From JBDTGE01 sp050742975 (GTDB lineage: Bacteria; Actinomycetota; Actinomycetes; Mycobacteriales; Jatrophihabitantaceae): DNA of 19,291 nucleotides. The stretch lies in NCBI GenBank assembly GCA_050742975.1, contig JBOGDQ010000283.1, forward strand, positions 1 through 19,291. The letters are read 5' to 3'. Positions 8,327-15,116 of the stretch are shown in pieces. Below the pieces are notes generated by a model. It ran no database searches. It saw nothing but the letters and a program-made list of their open reading frames with translations, and was not told the DNA's origin. The position numbers and the translations under genes are program-made. How positions within the stretch are numbered: the stretch's first letter is position 1; each line of letters begins with the position of its first letter.

Positions 8327-9115
8327 ATGGCACCGCCGCTCCTGTTTGTCGCGTTGGTCGGAGTTCTCGGCCTGGCCGTCGGGTCGTTCCTGAACGTCGT
8401 CATCTACCGCGTGCCCAAGCAGCAGTCGGTGATCGTCCCGGCCTCACGCTGCCCGTCGTGCGAGACGGCACTGCGGCCGTGGCACAACGTGCCGGTGCTG
8501 AGCTGGCTCGCGCTGCGCGGCCGGTGCGCGTTCTGCGCGGACTCGATCAGCGCCCGCTACCCGCTCGTCGAGGCGGGGACGGCGGTCCTGTTCGTCGCGA
8601 TGATGCTGCGCTTCGGAATGCACGTCGAGCTCCCGGCCTACCTGTTCCTCGTCGCGGTCGGGTTGACGCTGGCGATGATCGACGTCGACGCGCAGCGGCT
8701 GCCCAACGCGATCGTGCTGCCGTCCTACGTCGTGGCCGTCTCGCTGCTGATGCCGGCAGGTGCGGTGTACGGCGACTGGACGAGTGCGGTGCGCGCGCTG
8801 ATGGCGATGGCCGCGATGTGGCTGATGTACCTGGTGATCACGCTCGCGTTCCCGGGCTCCGGGTTCGGCAACGTGAAGCTCGCCGGCCTGCTGGGCATCT
8901 ACCTCGGCTGGCTGTCCTGGCCGACGGTCGCGGTCGGCGCCTTCGGCGGGCTGCTGATCGCCGCCGTGGCCGGCATCTTCCTCGCGAGCGCCGGGCGGCG
9001 ACTCACGATTCGCCCCGTCCCGCTCGGCGCCTCGATGGTCACCGCCGCCGTGCTCGCGCTGTTCTGCACTCAACCCCTGGCCGAGTGGTACAGCCGCATC
9101 GTGGGTACCGCCTGA
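8327..9115 (+). CDS. pilD: Prepilin peptidase (A24 family) with altered GxGD motif
   Basis: This 262-residue polytopic membrane protein starts at ATG 8327 (GGAG at 8312-8315); the frame stays open further upstream, but that part is Arg-rich and unlike the family. It carries the N-terminal GSFLNVVIYRVP segment. A zinc-type cysteine quartet follows (CPSC at 42-45, CAFC at 67-70), typical of bifunctional PilD enzymes that cleave and N-methylate prepilins at the inner membrane. The first catalytic Asp is in AMIDVDAQRLPN (Asp119). The second site, GxGD in the family, reads GFGNVKLAG with Asn182 in place of the catalytic Asp; the codon is AAC. Without that change the assignment would be routine. 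With it, activity is uncertain. It would process the pilins at 2169-2804 and 18916-19272. The stop codon lies inside a long hairpin. Confidence 0.88.
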   Translation: MAPPLLFVALVGVLGLAVGSFLNVVIYRVPKQQSVIVPASRCPSCETALRPWHNVPVLSWLALRGRCAFCADSISARYPLVEAGTAVLFVAMMLRFGMHVELPAYLFLVAVGLTLAMIDVDAQRLPNAIVLPSYVVAVSLLMPAGAVYGDWTSAVRALMAMAAMWLMYLVITLAFPGSGFGNVKLAGLLGIYLGWLSWPTVAVGAFGGLLIAAVAGIFLASAGRRLTIRPVPLGASMVTAAVLALFCTQPLAEWYSRIVGTA

Positions 9116-9153
9116 GGGTCGTGGTCGGACAGCGACCACAACCCTCAGGCGGT
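9107..9153 (+). terminator. Hairpin copy 1, terminator-like, overlaps the peptidase stop
   Basis: The arms 9107-9127 and 9133-9153 form about 21 pairs with a single C-A mismatch (9120/9140) around the loop GACAG. The mismatch becomes a G-U pair in the transcript of the opposite strand. There is no U-tract, as is usual in high-GC actinobacteria. The core 9112-9148 recurs almost unchanged at 10229-10265. Confidence 0.65.
9112..9148. repeat. 37-bp palindromic repeat, copy 1
   Basis: The unit is CTGAGGGTYGTGGTCG, then GACAG, then the complementary arm. Copies 1 and 2 differ only at the two paired positions 9120 and 9140 (C and A here; T and G in copy 2). They flank the gene at 9225-10217 on both sides. 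Confidence 0.8.
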
Positions 9154-9162
9154 CGTGGGCCG

Positions 9163-9171
9163 TTGTCCACA
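9163..9171 (+). other. Single DnaA-box-like 9-mer
   Basis: TTGTCCACA matches the high-GC actinobacterial DnaA box exactly. Only one copy was noticed and there is no AT-rich region, so this is not an origin. It could be chance or a regulatory DnaA site upstream of the next gene. Confidence 0.25.
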
Positions 9172-9224
9172 GCTCGCCCGAGCGTCGCCCGTCGAGGCGT
9201 CGGTTGCGTCCATCATCGACGCTC

Positions 9225-10217
9225 ATGCGGATCGTCAACGGCTTCGAGCTCCCCCGGATCCTGGTACCGCTCGTCGCCCGTCGGCTCGGCCTCACCCGAG
9301 CGCAGGTGCGGACCGAGATCGCGCGGGAGAACTGGCAGCGCATGGCGCGCGGGGTCGTGCTCACCCGGCCCGACCCGCCGACCAGGCTGGACTGGGCCGA
9401 GACCGGGCTCGCACTCGGCGGTCCCCGCTCGGCCCTGTCCGGCTGGGACGCGCTGCGCCTGGTCGGCATCGGCGACGCCCGGCCACCGGACCCGCAGGTA
9501 CTCGTCCTGACGGAGAGCGGGCGCAGCCGCAGCATGGGTGGAGTGCGGATCCGGCGGACGGACCGTCCGTTCGCGGCCCACACCACATCGGTCAACCACC
9601 CGTTGCTCCCCTACAGCCGCGTGGTTCCGATGGCGCGGGCCGTCGTCGACACCGCGGCGCTGTACGAGGACCTGCGTTCGGTCCGGGCGGTGGTCACCTC
9701 CTCGGTCCAGAAGGGCCGGTGCAGCCTGCATCAACTGGTGGCCGAGCTCGGGCCCGGGCGCACGCCGGGCAGCAGGCTGCTGCGGCAGGTGCTGGGCGAG
9801 ATCGCGGACGGCGCGCGCTCGGTGGCCGAGGCCGAGGCCGCCGCGTGCCTGCAACGTGCCGATGTCCCCGCGTTCGAGCTCAACGTCCCCATAGTCGACC
9901 GGTCCGGCACCGTGATCTTCGTGGTCGACGTCCTATGGCGTGAACTGCGCGCGACGCTCGAGGTCGACAGCCGCGAATGTCACCGCAGCGACGCGCAGTG
10001 GCAGGCCACGCTGGATCGGCACAACCAGCTCACCACGTTCGGGCTGTCCGTGACCCACTACCCGCCGACCACGATCAGGCGGCGGGGACGGCCGTGGGTG
10101 GGCCAGGTCGAGCACTGGCTGCGGACCCGGGCCGCGGAGATCGGCGTCCCGTGGCTGCGTGGCACCGGGGTGGTCCGACCGCCGCCGGGCTCGGATCCAC
10201 CCCCGTTCGTGGTCTGA
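9225..10217 (+). CDS. DUF559 / AbiEi-antitoxin-like protein with Vsr-like nuclease fold
   Basis: This 330-residue protein starts at ATG 9225. Residues 10-60 (RLGLTRAQVRTEIARENW ... ARGVVLTRPD) look like the winged-helix N-terminus of AbiEi-type antitoxin proteins. The C-terminal part, about 198-285, fits the DUF559/Vsr-like PD-(D/E)xK pattern: an acidic helix (SVAEAEAAACLQ), then VVDVLW (Asp235), then LEVDSR (Glu246, Asp248), then CHRSDAQWQATLDRHNQL. Such proteins are very common in Actinobacteria and mostly uncharacterised; a nuclease activity is inferred from the fold only. EVDS in place of the usual EVDG is a small deviation. No toxin partner is adjacent. The gene stands alone between two copies of a 37-bp hairpin, and no good SD is visible ahead of the ATG. 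It has no obvious link to the pilus genes. Confidence 0.7.
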   Translation: MRIVNGFELPRILVPLVARRLGLTRAQVRTEIARENWQRMARGVVLTRPDPPTRLDWAETGLALGGPRSALSGWDALRLVGIGDARPPDPQVLVLTESGRSRSMGGVRIRRTDRPFAAHTTSVNHPLLPYSRVVPMARAVVDTAALYEDLRSVRAVVTSSVQKGRCSLHQLVAELGPGRTPGSRLLRQVLGEIADGARSVAEAEAAACLQRADVPAFELNVPIVDRSGTVIFVVDVLWRELRATLEVDSRECHRSDAQWQATLDRHNQLTTFGLSVTHYPPTTIRRRGRPWVGQVEHWLRTRAAEIGVPWLRGTGVVRPPPGSDPPPFVV

Positions 10218-10226
10218 CCCGGCACC

Positions 10227-10267
10227 GGCTGAGGGTTGTGGTCGGACAGCGACCACGACCCTCAGCC
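10227..10267. terminator. Hairpin copy 2, bidirectional terminator-like
   Basis: The arms 10227-10244 and 10250-10267 form 18 pairs including one T-G wobble (10237/10257), with loop GACAG. It lies in the 75-bp gap between convergent genes, where a bidirectional terminator is expected. No U-tract is present. Confidence 0.65.
10229..10265. repeat. 37-bp palindromic repeat, copy 2
   Basis: This has the same core as 9112-9148 with T at 10237 and G at 10257. Its arms equal those of inverted copy 1, but the GACAG loop keeps the same orientation in both copies. Confidence 0.8.
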
Positions 10268-10292
10268 CGTCGCCGGCCGTCAGCGAGAGCGC

Positions 10293-11006
10293 TCAGCCGG
10301 AGCCCAACCGGTAGCCGACGCCGCGGACGGTGCGGATCCAGCGGCCGTTGCGGGAGTCGTCACCGAGCTTGCGCCGCAGGTTGCCGATGTGCACCTCGAC
10401 CAGGTGCGCGTCGCGGGTCCAGTCGCTGCCCCAGATCTGGCTCAGCAGCGTCTCGCGGGTCCAGACCCGGCGCGGATTGGACAGCAACATGGCGATGAGG
10501 TCGAACTCGGTTCGGGTCAGGTCGAGCTCGACGTCCGCCAGCAGTGCCAACCGAGAGTCCACGTCGACCCGCAGCTCACCCAGTCGGAGCAGGCTGCCGG
10601 ACCCGTCGTCGACGCTCTGCCGGGTCAGCACGCGCGGGCGCCGCATCATCGCCATCGCCCGCGCCCGCAGCTCGCGCGGGCTGAACGGCTTGGTCAGGTA
10701 GTCGTCCGCACCGATCTCCAGGCCGATGAGGCGGTCGATCTCCTCCTCGCGCGCGGTGAGCATGATGACGTAGGCGTGGCTGCCCGCCGCCCGCAGCCGG
10801 CGGCACACCTCGACGCCGTCGAGATCGGGAAGGCCGAGATCGAGCGTGACCAGATCGGAGTCCGACCGCTGGACCAGCTCGACGGCCTCCCGCCCCGACG
10901 AGGTGGTCTCGACGACGAACCCGGCCTGCGTGAGCACCTCGACCAGCAGCGCCTGGATGTCGGCGTCGTCCTCGACGACGAGCGCCCGTCGCTCCTCTGC
11001 GTCCAC
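10293..11006 (-). CDS. OmpR/PhoB-family response regulator
   Basis: This 237-residue protein starts at GTG 11006, just after GGAGGG. The receiver domain (about 7-118) is complete: acidic VEDDAD, phospho-acceptor Asp56 in TLDLGLPDLDG, Thr84 in MLTAR and Lys106 in LTKPF. The C-terminal winged helix (about 140-235) has the OmpR signatures LTRTEFDLIAMLLSNPRRVWTRE and VHIGNLRRKLGDD ... IRTVRGVGYRL. It should bind DNA when phosphorylated. It is the last gene of a minus-strand operon, 45 bp after the histidine kinase, its evident partner. The 3' end faces hairpin copy 2. Target genes are unknown; the divergent secreted-protein cluster at 13422 onward and the pilus genes are candidates by proximity only. 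Confidence 0.95.
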   Translation of the reverse strand: MDAEERRALVVEDDADIQALLVEVLTQAGFVVETTSSGREAVELVQRSDSDLVTLDLGLPDLDGVEVCRRLRAAGSHAYVIMLTAREEEIDRLIGLEIGADDYLTKPFSPRELRARAMAMMRRPRVLTRQSVDDGSGSLLRLGELRVDVDSRLALLADVELDLTRTEFDLIAMLLSNPRRVWTRETLLSQIWGSDWTRDAHLVEVHIGNLRRKLGDDSRNGRWIRTVRGVGYRLGSG

Positions 11007-11051
11007 GATCCCTCCACGTCGGTGACGGATCGCGGGTGACCGTGGGGGATT

Positions 11052-12713
11052 TCACGACCCGGTAGGAGTGTGCCCTACCCGCCCGTCGAGTGGCAGCACG
11101 ATCCGAAATGTCGTGCCTTGTCCCTCGTCGCTGTTGACGGACACCGTGCCCGCATGCGCCTGCACGATGGTCCTGACGATCGTCAACCCGAGCCCGATGC
11201 CCGGGATCGCCCGGCTGGTCGCGGTGGAGGCCCGGAAGAAGCGGGTGAACAGGTGCTCCTGCTCGGCGAGCGGGATGCCGATGCCGGAGTCGCACACCTC
11301 GATCCTCACGTCGTTACCTACCCGGGCGACGCGGACCTCGACGACGCCCCCGGTGGGTGTGAACTTGACGGCGTTGGTCAGCAGGTTGTCGAAGACCTGA
11401 CCGAGCCGATCGGGGTCGGCGCAGAGTGTGGCCGGTGGGCCGACGTTCAGCTTGAGCCGGACGCCGCCGGCCTTCGCCCTCGGCTCGGCCGTCTCGATCG
11501 CGGAGCGGGCCACCTCGACGACATCGACGTCGAGCAGGTCCAGGCGCACCCTTCCGGCGTCCGCCTGCGAGACGAACAGCAGGTCGCTGACCAGGCGCAG
11601 CTGCCTGCGCGCGTTGCGGTCGACCACGTCGAGGAACTGCCGCTGCCTGGGCGAGAGCGTGCCGGTCTCCTCGTCGAGCAGCACCTCGAGGTAGCCGATG
11701 ATCGAGGAAAGGGGCGTCCGCAACTCGTGGGAAACCAGCGCGACGAAGTCCTCCTTGAGCCGCTCGGCCGCCCGCTGCTCGGTGACATCGGTGCCGATCT
11801 GGATGAAACCGCGCAGCTCGCCGGCCGCATCGTAGATCGGCGAGATGCTGAGGCTGGCCTGCAGGCGGCTCCCGTCGCGCCGGACGTAGGTCCACTCCCT
11901 GGTATCGGCGTCGTGCCGGTGAGCCAGCGTCGAGAACACCCCGAAGCCCGGCGGGACGCCGAGCTCGCGGGCGCGCGCGACGACCTCGTCCGGGTCGTGC
12001 AGCACCATCGGCGTCACGACGCCGACCATCTCGTCGGCCGCGTAGCCGAACATCCGCTCGGCCCCTGTGTTGAAGACGGTGATGACACCCTGGTCATCGG
12101 TCGCGACGATCGACTGCCTGGTCGCGGCGGACAGCACGCCGCCGACGAGCGCCGCCCGCGCCCGCTCGGCGGCGACGAGGCGGAAGGTGCTGGCGCCGAC
12201 GATCGCCGCGGTCAGCGGCCAGAGCGCCACGCGCCCGACCCCGGCCGCCGGGTACTGCGGTGCACCGATGACCATGATCGGCACCAGGAACACGAAGATG
12301 GTGAGCACGATCGAGGTCGTGAGCTGCCACAGCGTGCCGTACAGCGCGAGCCACAGCACGGGCAGCATGACCAGCACGGCATAGCCGGCGACACCGCCGG
12401 TGCTCTCGCGCAGCAGCGCCACCACGCCCAGGAACGCCAGCGGCACCACGCCCTGCGTCCAGACCGGCAGCCGCGGCCACGGCGTCAGCACCGTGACCGC
12501 GACGAGCGACAGCGTCGTCGCGCCGGCCGCGTACAGCGCGGAACGGTCGGTGACGGCGTTGCCCGGCAGCCACAGCATCACCCGGGCGACGACGCCGACG
12601 AGCACGAACGGCCAGGACCGCCGAAGCAGGCCGCGCCGATCGAGAGGACCGGCGAGCGGGGAGAAGTCGCTGGACAGCAGCCGGTCGGCGGTGGCGCGGC
12701 CAACTGTGCGCAT
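11052..12713 (-). CDS. Membrane PAS sensor histidine kinase
   Basis: This 553-residue protein starts at ATG 12713 and is preceded by GGGAGGGG. The N-terminal ~185 residues hold about five to six hydrophobic segments (a MASE-like membrane sensor without a large external loop). A PAS domain follows (about 195-313, IVATDDQGVITVFNTGAERMFGY). The HisKA domain has phospho-acceptor His329 in SHELRTP, and the HATPase domain has the N box (Asn443, Asn447), DSGIGI (475-480) and GIGLGL (505-510). All motifs for autophosphorylation are present. It sits 18 bp after a receiver-only regulator and 45 bp before an OmpR-type regulator, so it could phosphorylate both. The signal is unknown; the compact membrane region suggests sensing within or at the membrane, or through the PAS ligand. 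Confidence 0.94.
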   Translation of the reverse strand: MRTVGRATADRLLSSDFSPLAGPLDRRGLLRRSWPFVLVGVVARVMLWLPGNAVTDRSALYAAGATTLSLVAVTVLTPWPRLPVWTQGVVPLAFLGVVALLRESTGGVAGYAVLVMLPVLWLALYGTLWQLTTSIVLTIFVFLVPIMVIGAPQYPAAGVGRVALWPLTAAIVGASTFRLVAAERARAALVGGVLSAATRQSIVATDDQGVITVFNTGAERMFGYAADEMVGVVTPMVLHDPDEVVARARELGVPPGFGVFSTLAHRHDADTREWTYVRRDGSRLQASLSISPIYDAAGELRGFIQIGTDVTEQRAAERLKEDFVALVSHELRTPLSSIIGYLEVLLDEETGTLSPRQRQFLDVVDRNARRQLRLVSDLLFVSQADAGRVRLDLLDVDVVEVARSAIETAEPRAKAGGVRLKLNVGPPATLCADPDRLGQVFDNLLTNAVKFTPTGGVVEVRVARVGNDVRIEVCDSGIGIPLAEQEHLFTRFFRASTATSRAIPGIGLGLTIVRTIVQAHAGTVSVNSDEGQGTTFRIVLPLDGRVGHTPTGS

Positions 12714-12731
12714 CGCCCCTCCCGGCGCCGA

Positions 12732-13118
12732 CTATCGCGGTCCCGCACCTGGCAGCAGCCGCTGCAGCATCTGCTCGACCTGCCGGCGAGTGTACGGTTT
12801 CGGCAGCCGTCCCTGCACGCCCTTCGGGTAGTCCTGCCGGTCCAGGACAGAGCACACGACGATCGGGCAGCTCGCGGTCGTGTTGCCCGAGTGCAGTGCC
12901 CTCACCACGTCCCAGCCGCTGACGCCCGGCAGCAGCAGGTCCACGACGGCTAGGTCGATCGTCGAGTTCTCCGCGGTGCGGACGGCATCCTCGCCGTTCC
13001 TGGCCCGGACGACCCGGTGGCCGAGACGTTCGGCGTGCGAGGTGAACAGGGCCGCGCTGTCGTCGTCGTCCTCGACGAGCAGCAGCCGACGGCTCGTGCT
13101 CCCGCTGGCAGCTGTCAT
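12732..13118 (-). CDS. Receiver-only (CheY-like) response regulator
   Basis: This 128-residue protein starts at ATG 13118; the frame is open further upstream but the extension is Arg/Gly-rich and lacks homology features. It is a complete receiver domain: acidic VEDDDDS, phospho-acceptor Asp60 in AVVDLLLPGVSGWD, Ser90 in VCSVLD and Lys107 in LPKPY. No output domain follows. It is the first gene of the operon with the histidine kinase (18-bp gap) and the OmpR regulator. Single-domain receivers act as phosphate shuttles, sinks or protein-binding switches. Which applies here cannot be seen. SD is weak: GGGACGG lies about 16 bases upstream of the ATG. A start at one of the upstream GTG codons is a lesser possibility. 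Confidence 0.88.
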   Translation of the reverse strand: MTAASGSTSRRLLLVEDDDDSAALFTSHAERLGHRVVRARNGEDAVRTAENSTIDLAVVDLLLPGVSGWDVVRALHSGNTTASCPIVVCSVLDRQDYPKGVQGRLPKPYTRRQVEQMLQRLLPGAGPR

Positions 13119-13421
13119 CGTCCGGCCGGTCCGTCCCACGCCACCCTCGCGATCGCCGACGGGGGACGTGATTCGCGCCGCGGGGTCCCCCTGCACCCGG
13201 CAGCTCACCCTTACCATCGCGCTCGGTCCGCAAGCACCGCTGCTGCCCAGCTCAAGATTCCCGCAACGGCGACGCGCGCCTGCCGCACGTCGGCCGAACG
13301 GCCCACGCACCACTGATCATTCGGCGCCCGGTCCCGGCCGTCCGACCGGATTCGCCACGGCGGCGGCGGTGTCAGCCTTGAGCGAACTCAGCCAACGATC
13401 CCTACTGGGGAAGGAATCATC
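13119..13421. promoter_or_regulatory. Divergent intergenic region between the phosphorelay and secreted-protein genes
   Basis: These 303 bases carry no credible gene. They must hold promoters for both directions, but no clear -35/-10 pair was found. GGGGGAC (13161-13167) and GTCCCCC (13185-13191) form a perfect 7-bp inverted repeat in the leader of the receiver gene. A strong SD, GGGGAAGGA (13407-13415), precedes the gene on the right. Confidence 0.4.
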
Positions 13422-13895
13422 ATGCGCTTCAGCAGAAAGACAATCATCGTCGGCATCGCCGGCACCGCGGCTGCCCTGACGCTCGGCGGCGTCGCCCTCG
13501 CCTACTGGTCGACGACCGGCTCGGGCACGGGCAGCGCAACCACGTCCACCGGCGGCAGCAACCTGTCCGTCAGTCAGGACGCGCTGAGCGGCCTGGCGCC
13601 CGGCGTTGCGGCAAGCACGATCTCGGGCACGATCACAAACAATGCGGCCAACAGCGCGTACGTCAACACGGTCACGGCCAGCATCTCCAGCGTAGACCAG
13701 CCTGCCGGGGCCACCGGTACGTGCGACGCGACCGACTACACCCTGGCCAGCCCGACCATGACTGTGCGGACCGACGTCGCGGGCAACGGCGGCACCGTCA
13801 CTTTCCACGGTGCCACCCTCGCCTTCAACGACAAGGCGACGAACCAGGACGGCTGCAAGGGCGCGACGGTCAACCTCGCCTACGTCAGCAACTAG
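13422..13895 (+). CDS. Secreted protein with SipW-like signal peptide and NQDGCKGA domain
   Basis: This 157-residue protein starts at ATG 13422 and has a strong SD. A basic N-terminus and hydrophobic stretch end in GGVALAYWSTTGSGTG (AYWS at 27-30). This is the pattern of SipW-dependent signal peptides found in TasA/camelysin-like exported proteins. Residues about 48-157 form a domain with Cys101 (GTCDATDY) and Cys145 in ATNQDGCKGATVNLAY, probably a disulfide pair. The same domain occurs at the C-terminus of the next gene product. The protein is small, Thr/Ser/Gly-rich and has only one hydrophobic segment, so export and assembly outside the membrane are likely. TasA-like fibre formation is a guess from the signal type alone. 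No SipW peptidase gene is in the window. Confidence 0.72.
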   Translation: MRFSRKTIIVGIAGTAAALTLGGVALAYWSTTGSGTGSATTSTGGSNLSVSQDALSGLAPGVAASTISGTITNNAANSAYVNTVTASISSVDQPAGATGTCDATDYTLASPTMTVRTDVAGNGGTVTFHGATLAFNDKATNQDGCKGATVNLAYVSN

Positions 13896-13900
13896 CCCGT

Positions 13901-13944
13901 CCAGCGGGGCGGGCACCGGCCATCGCGCCCGCCCGCCCCGCTGG
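13901..13944 (+). terminator. Strong hairpin between two secreted-protein genes
   Basis: CCAGCGGGGCGGGC (13901-13914) pairs perfectly with 13931-13944 over 14 bp, with a 16-nt loop. It starts five bases after the stop of the first gene and may terminate part of the transcripts or protect the upstream message. There is no U-tract. Confidence 0.6.
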
Positions 13945-13995
13945 CCTTCATCACACACGAGTGACGACGCCGACCCGCGCAGAGGAGAGGCCCAC

Positions 13996-15111
13996 ATGCC
14001 AGCCAGCCCACGCGCTCGCCTGCTGACGTTCGCGGCCTCGGCACTCGTCCTGACCAGCCTGGCCGTGACCGCGGCCATCGCGACACCGGCGCCCAAGCCC
14101 GGCATCACGGTGCAGACGTCGCCGGCGAGCCGGTCCGTTGCACAGGGCGATCCGGCCAGCTACACGATCTCGGTGTCATCGACCGGCGGCTTGACCGGAT
14201 CCGTGAGTCTGGCCGCCACCGGCCTGCCCCGCGGCGCGTCCACGGTGTTCACACCCGGGTCACTCACCCTGCCGTCGGGCGGGACGGCAAGCTCCGCCCT
14301 CACCGTCACCACTGCGGCAACGCCGGTCGGGTCGTACCCGTTCACCGTCACCGCGACCAGCGGCAAGGTCACCGGCAGCGCGGGCGTGCAGCTCACCGTC
14401 AACCTGCGCCTGTCGAGTTCGCTGTCGATGAGCGCGACGCCGGCTTCGATTACCCTCGGCGCGGGCTCGGCCGCGGTCTACGCGGCACAGCTCGGCCGCA
14501 CCAACCTTCCCGCGCCGATCACCCTTGCGGTCCTGGGCCAGTTGCCGTCCGGCGCTACCGCCACGTTCAGCCCGAACCCGGCTGCCGGGGCCTCGTCGAC
14601 GCTGCAGGTCACCACGTCCGCGACGACGCCCGACGGCAGCTACCCGCTGTACCTCGTCGCGTCGGCCACCGATCCGGGCGGGCACGTCCAGTTCGCGTAC
14701 GCCAGCGTCGCGCTGGTCGTCGACACCGCGCGGGTGCCGTTCAGCATCTCTGGCACTCCGGCGGGCCCGCTGGCCCCCGGCGTGTCCCGGCCGATCGACC
14801 TGCTCGTCAGCAATCCCAACAACAAGCCGCTCGCCGTGATCAACCTGGCGGTCACCGTGCAGAGCGTCACCCGGACCGCGTTCGCGATCGCACACAACCT
14901 TCCGTGCGGGACGGCCGACTACTCGGCACGCCAGTACAGCGGCAGCTACCCACTCACCATCGCAACCAGGGGAAGCGCCACCCTGTCCGCTCTCGGTGTC
15001 GCGGCGTCGGCGTGGCCCGCGGTGACCATGCTCGACCGCGCCACCAACCAGGACGGCTGCAAGGGTGCAACGCTCGGCCTCGCGTACGCCGGTTCCGGAC
15101 AGGGCAACTGA
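13996..15111 (+). CDS. Secreted Ig-like repeat protein with C-terminal NQDGCKGA domain
   Basis: This 371-residue protein starts at ATG 13996, chosen for GAGGAGAGG at 13982-13990. A signal peptide covers residues 1 to about 30 (LLTFAASALVLTSLAVTAAIA). Two all-beta repeats follow (about 36-136 and 138-243), with the pattern of bacterial NEW3/Ig-like surface modules: SVSLAATGLPRGASTVFTPG and TLAVLGQLPSGATATFSPNP, each followed by GSYP. The last ~125 residues (LAPGV at 259-263, Cys304, Cys355) match the preceding gene product, including the identical ATNQDGCKGAT. The N-terminal signal is of ordinary Sec type rather than SipW-like. No membrane anchor or sortase motif is seen at the C-terminus, so the protein is released or held by other partners. 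The stop is five bases before the next start. Confidence 0.75.
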   Translation: MPASPRARLLTFAASALVLTSLAVTAAIATPAPKPGITVQTSPASRSVAQGDPASYTISVSSTGGLTGSVSLAATGLPRGASTVFTPGSLTLPSGGTASSALTVTTAATPVGSYPFTVTATSGKVTGSAGVQLTVNLRLSSSLSMSATPASITLGAGSAAVYAAQLGRTNLPAPITLAVLGQLPSGATATFSPNPAAGASSTLQVTTSATTPDGSYPLYLVASATDPGGHVQFAYASVALVVDTARVPFSISGTPAGPLAPGVSRPIDLLVSNPNNKPLAVINLAVTVQSVTRTAFAIAHNLPCGTADYSARQYSGSYPLTIATRGSATLSALGVAASAWPAVTMLDRATNQDGCKGATLGLAYAGSGQGN

Positions 15112-15116
15112 TCGCG

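Noticed and set aside
9163..9171. Replication origin suggested by the DnaA-box-like 9-mer
   Set aside because: There is a single box, no AT-rich unwinding region, and no dnaA, dnaN or parAB genes nearby.
11070..12953. Long plus-strand open frame (627 codons) opposite the histidine kinase
   Set aside because: It has no domain signals and shadow-type composition. The minus-strand kinase has every expected motif.
12094..13233. Minus-strand frame overlapping the kinase and receiver genes
   Set aside because: It runs across two well-supported genes in another frame and is Arg/Gly/Ala-rich without motifs.
13378..13406. TTGAGC - 17 bp - CCTACT as a promoter for the gene at 13422
   Set aside because: The -10 match is poor and transcription would start inside the ribosome binding site.
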